A program made the translations under genes and the position numbers. Source: Chloroflexota bacterium (GTDB taxonomy: Bacteria; Chloroflexota; Limnocylindria; QHBO01). From it: a stretch of 8,228 bases of DNA. The notes below the pieces were generated by a model, which worked only from the letters and a program-made list of their open reading frames with translations, searched no databases and was not told the DNA's origin. The stretch spans positions 1-8,228 of the forward strand of contig JACDBS010000123.1 of NCBI GenBank assembly GCA_013694795.1, read 5' to 3'. Positions within the stretch are counted from its first letter, which is position 1; the number at the start of each line of letters is the position of its first letter. Of this stretch, positions 6,581 through 8,228 are shown piece by piece.

Positions 6581-7267
6581 TCAGCCGGGTTGGTTGCGCG
6601 CCTGGCACGCGGCGAGCGCGTCATCCAGCTCCCAGAAGGTGCCCAGGCGTTCGAAGATCCCATCGGTCAAGTAGGCGCCGAGCAGGTACTGAGCTTGCTC
6701 CTGCCACCAGTACAGCTGATAGACTCGCTCATCCGGAGGCAACAGGAATGTTGCCCACTCGCGGCGGGCCGAGGGACGGATATCGGTCGCCCCGATGGAC
6801 TCCAGTCGGCCGGTGAGCGACTCGGTCCGACGTTGCTCGCCCGTTTCCGAATGGTTGAACGGCTCGTCGCTGACCGTCGTTGCGACGACATTGAGGAGCT
6901 GGTCCAGGCCAAAGGGCTTGAGGAGGATGGCCGCGAAGGCGGCCGCCTGGGCACGCTCCGTTCCTCCTGCCTCGGCTTCGCGGGCGTCATGCGAGTGGCC
7001 GGTCAGCATGACGACCGGAATGGGGCGTTGCCGGAGGTGAACGCGCGCCGCCTCCAGCCAGCCCTGTCCATACTCGGCGTGCCCCGCGCCGTCCAGCAGG
7101 ATGAGATCGGGTTCCAGTTGACCGATTGCGGTGCGGAACGACTCGTCTGACACATCCGAGAGGACATGAACGGCATATCCCTCGTCGCTGAGGATGGCTG
7201 CGATGACCTCACCCACGTCCTCGTCGTCGTCCACCACCAGGACGGAGTGGCCCTCGGGGCTGCTCAT
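6581..7267 (-). CDS. response regulator: CheY-like receiver plus unrecognised C-terminal domain
   Basis: The 228-residue product has an intact receiver at residues 7-132. The acidic pocket is D13/D14 (LVVDDDED), the phosphoacceptor is D59 (LILLDGAG), the switch Thr is T89 (VVMLTGH) and the Lys is K117 (LLKPF). A linker (about 133-150) leads to a C-terminal module at about 152-223, rich in aromatic residues: REWATFLLPPDERVYQLYWW, then AQYLLGAYLTDG and RLGTFWELDDALAAC. It does not resemble OmpR, NarL, NtrC, LytTR, GGDEF or HD-GYP outputs. Its apparent strand-strand-strand-helix pattern loosely recalls small beta-beta-beta-alpha modules, but this is a guess. No histidine kinase gene is in the window, so this is an orphan within view. 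ATG 7267 has a TAGACT box 6 nt upstream and no Shine-Dalgarno. It diverges from the third DinB gene. Confidence 0.85.
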   Translation of the reverse strand: MSSPEGHSVLVVDDDEDVGEVIAAILSDEGYAVHVLSDVSDESFRTAIGQLEPDLILLDGAGHAEYGQGWLEAARVHLRQRPIPVVMLTGHSHDAREAEAGGTERAQAAAFAAILLKPFGLDQLLNVVATTVSDEPFNHSETGEQRRTESLTGRLESIGATDIRPSARREWATFLLPPDERVYQLYWWQEQAQYLLGAYLTDGIFERLGTFWELDDALAACQARNQPG

Positions 7268-7273
7268 GCAGGC

Positions 7274-7279
7274 AGTCTA
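7274..7279 (-). promoter_or_regulatory. -10 box TAGACT for leaderless response-regulator mRNA
   Basis: On the minus strand TAGACT matches TAnnnT and ends exactly 6 nt before the ATG at 7267, placing the transcription start on the start codon. No ribosome-binding site lies in those 6 nt (GCCTGC). No clear -35 was seen. Its TAG also forms the stop of the possible coding remnant read on the same strand. Confidence 0.5.
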
Positions 7280-7381
7280 CTCCACGATCAGCCAGCGCTT
7301 GCTGTGCGTTCCCTCCTCGAAGCGCAGCGTCGTGATCATGTCGATTTCGTCGTTTCCCGTTCGTTCTATCGGCGACCATTG
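7277..7381 (-). pseudogene. possible C-terminal coding remnant or unrecognised short ORF
   Basis: One minus-strand frame reads QWSPIERTGNDEIDMITT and continues LRFEEGTHSKRWLIVE before a TAG. The last 20 codons use mostly G/C third positions, like the neighbouring genes, and the composition looks protein-like. There is no start codon for the full stretch, and further upstream the frame is antisense to the third DinB gene. A 20-residue version could start at ATG 7339. I do not recognise a family. It may be a truncated gene end or chance. Confidence 0.25.
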
Positions 7382-7386
7382 ACACG

Positions 7387-7419
7387 AAGGAGGAAGCGAT
7401 GAAGGGCCTGCTAGGGTGA
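7387..7419 (+). other. six-codon mini-ORF behind a perfect Shine-Dalgarno
   Basis: AAGGAGG (7387-7393) lies 5 nt before ATG 7399, which opens the peptide MKGLLG ending at TGA 7417-7419. Only four bases (GGAG) separate that stop from the ATG of the third DinB gene. TTGACA occurs at 7379-7384 just upstream, but no -10 box stands at 16-18 nt from it. The arrangement would suit a coupling leader if a longer transcript exists. It competes with the leaderless-promoter model for the same gene. Confidence 0.35.
7412..7417 (+). promoter_or_regulatory. -10 box TAGGGT for the third DinB gene
   Basis: TAGGGT fits TAnnnT and ends exactly 6 nt before ATG 7424, as expected for a leaderless start. The intervening GAGGAG could instead serve as a very close ribosome-binding sequence on a longer mRNA. 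The nearest TTGACA (7379-7384) is 27 nt away, too far for a normal spacer. Confidence 0.45.
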
Positions 7420-7423
7420 GGAG

Positions 7424-7936
7424 ATGAGCAGATCCTTGCTGGCGGACGCCTTCGGCCACCACGTCTGGGCGACGATCCGGTTGATCGATGCATGCCTCGC
7501 GCTCCGCCCGGCGCAGCTCGGTACCGCCGTCCCTGGGACCTACGGTTCGATCCTCGAGACGATGCGCCACGTCGTCGGGGGCGACTGCTGGTACCTGTTC
7601 TACCTGACCGGTGAGCGCTCACTCCTTGTCGACGAGGATCACTCTGGCCTCGGAGAACTGCGGGCCGCGATGGAGGTCAACGGCGCCGCCTGGTTGCGGC
7701 TCCTGGGAGAGGACCTCGATCCGGATGCCGTCCTGCGAGAGGTCGACGAGGACGACGGGTACGAGAAGCATGCGCCGATTGGTATCCGGCTGGCGCAGGC
7801 GCTGCATCACGGGACCGATCATCGGAGCCAGATCTGTACCGCGCTCACGGCGCTCGGCGTGGCACCGCCGGCAATCGATGCCTGGGACTTCGGCCTCGCC
7901 GACGGCCGCGTCATCGAAGTCCCACCGACCTCATGA
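7424..7936 (+). CDS. DinB-family putative metal-dependent enzyme, intact His triad
   Basis: The 170-residue DinB-fold protein begins LLADAFGHHVWATIRLIDAC, the usual N-terminal helix of this family. Metal ligands are H49 (ETMRHVVGGDCWYL), H129 and H133 (HHGTDHRSQI), with R134 following as in typical members. The end, LGVAPPAIDAWDFG, is also characteristic of one DinB subgroup. It belongs to a different subgroup from the other two DinB proteins in the window, with little similarity to them outside the His motifs. It is transcribed divergently from the response regulator and converges on malate synthase. Reaction and substrate cannot be read from sequence. Confidence 0.88.
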   Translation: MSRSLLADAFGHHVWATIRLIDACLALRPAQLGTAVPGTYGSILETMRHVVGGDCWYLFYLTGERSLLVDEDHSGLGELRAAMEVNGAAWLRLLGEDLDPDAVLREVDEDDGYEKHAPIGIRLAQALHHGTDHRSQICTALTALGVAPPAIDAWDFGLADGRVIEVPPTS

Positions 7937-7991
7937 CCGCGCATCACCGAGCTGAACATTCGTGGGTGGGTGCGCAGTCCGTGTCCTGAGA

Positions 7992-8006
7992 GGCGCCCTG
8001 GGTGCC
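7992..8006. terminator. small GC hairpin between convergent genes
   Basis: GGCGCCC-T-GGGTGCC is a near-palindrome (one G/T wobble), able to form a 6-bp stem with a 3-nt loop. It lies 55 nt after the third DinB stop and 21 nt past the malate synthase stop. There is no T-run. The terminator role is inferred from position. Confidence 0.3.
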
Positions 8007-8027
8007 CGATGCTGCGTCCCGAGATGC

Positions 8028-8228
8028 CTAGCGAAGCCTGTCGTAGGCCGCGATGGTGAGGAACTCCGCGAAGTCGTTGGCGAGGACGAGCTCGTCGAGG
8101 AGGGCGGCGGCATCGGTCCAGGGGTGGTCGGGAAGCGAGGAGCGCAGGGTGGTGAGCTCCTCGTCGCGGATGGCGGTGTAGCGCTCGGCCGTCATCGGTG
8201 AGCCGTCCTCGAGCGGGACGGCGTGGGT
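8028..8228 (-). CDS. malate synthase, C-terminal 66 residues (continues past the right edge)
   Basis: Reading from the window edge to the TAG at 8028-8030 gives 66 codons open throughout. They include the segments DGSPMTAERYTAIRDEEL, AAALLDELVLANDFAEFL and the ending TIAAYDRLR. This matches the end of A-type malate synthases: a (R/L)Y..IRDEEL helix, then (L/F)DELV...F.EFLT..AY..L. Malate synthase condenses glyoxylate with acetyl-CoA to malate, the second step of the glyoxylate bypass. The catalytic barrel is outside the window, so active-site residues cannot be checked. Isocitrate lyase is not in view. The family call rests on this tail only. Confidence 0.72.
   Translation of the reverse strand, partial: THAVPLEDGSPMTAERYTAIRDEELTTLRSSLPDHPWTDAAALLDELVLANDFAEFLTIAAYDRLR

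Noticed and set aside
6571..6663. Extension of the propeller frame to an ATG at 6663
   Set aside because: It overlaps the conserved 3' part of the response-regulator gene in another frame, and the added residues do not look like a propeller blade or signal peptide.
7379..7384. TTGACA as a -35 element for the third DinB gene
   Set aside because: A perfect hexamer, but no -10-like sequence occurs 16-18 nt downstream (positions 7401-7408 are GAAGGGCC). The TAGGGT box is 27 nt away.
1..8228. Mobile element, CRISPR, tRNA/rRNA, riboswitch or defence-system signatures
   Set aside because: No transposase or integrase, no spaced direct repeats, no cloverleaf, and no nuclease or toxin-antitoxin motif was seen on either strand. 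The DinB-fold proteins were considered as toxin-like enzymes, but nothing in context supports that.

Overview
This is a GC-rich bacterial window with dense, mixed-strand gene packing. The Ser/Thr/Pro linkers after lipoprotein and signal-anchor sequences, several DinB-fold proteins and SGAP-like M28 and M1 secreted peptidases suggest a soil- or freshwater-type Chloroflexota lineage. An actinobacterial-like relative is possible. The taxonomy is inference; no rRNA or marker gene is present to settle it. There is no phage, IS, CRISPR, tRNA or rRNA signal.

Layout. (1) 9-1861 (+): a DinB-family protein overlaps by 4 nt (GTGA) a 12-helix MurJ/MviN-like transporter. (2) 1862-2070: non-coding convergent gap with a GC-rich hairpin, a palindrome and an 11-bp tandem repeat. 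(3) 2071-5495: three exported peptidase-type proteins. These are a membrane-anchored papain-like C39-type protein (-), a secreted M1-type metallopeptidase (+) divergent from it, and an M28 SGAP-like lipoprotein aminopeptidase (-) convergent with the M1 gene. (4) 5492-5995 (-): a second DinB protein, upstream of and 4-nt overlapping (TTGA) the M28 gene. (5) 5996-6580: no intact gene, but a decayed piece of a TolB/PD40 beta-propeller (-). (6) 6581-7267 (-): a response regulator with an intact receiver and an unrecognised, non-HTH-looking C-terminal domain. (7) 7268-7423: divergent promoter region with a possible coding remnant and a six-codon mini-ORF behind a perfect Shine-Dalgarno. (8) 7424-7936 (+): a third DinB protein with an intact His triad. 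(9) 8028-8228 (-): the last 66 codons of a probable malate synthase, entering from the right edge.

How the parts may work together. The window is mostly cell-envelope and extracellular functions (flippase-like transporter, three exported hydrolases) interspersed with DinB-fold enzymes. Twice a DinB gene is the upstream partner of a 4-nt overlap with an envelope gene. No single defence or biosynthetic system is evident. The more unusual signals are: (a) a recurring A....T / TA...T hexamer exactly 6 nt before the start codon of four genes, consistent with leaderless transcription; (b) a MurJ-like protein that lacks the last two helices and three of the four cavity arginines of lipid II flippases; (c) a DinB protein whose third metal-ligand His is Gln; (d) the unknown output domain of the response regulator.
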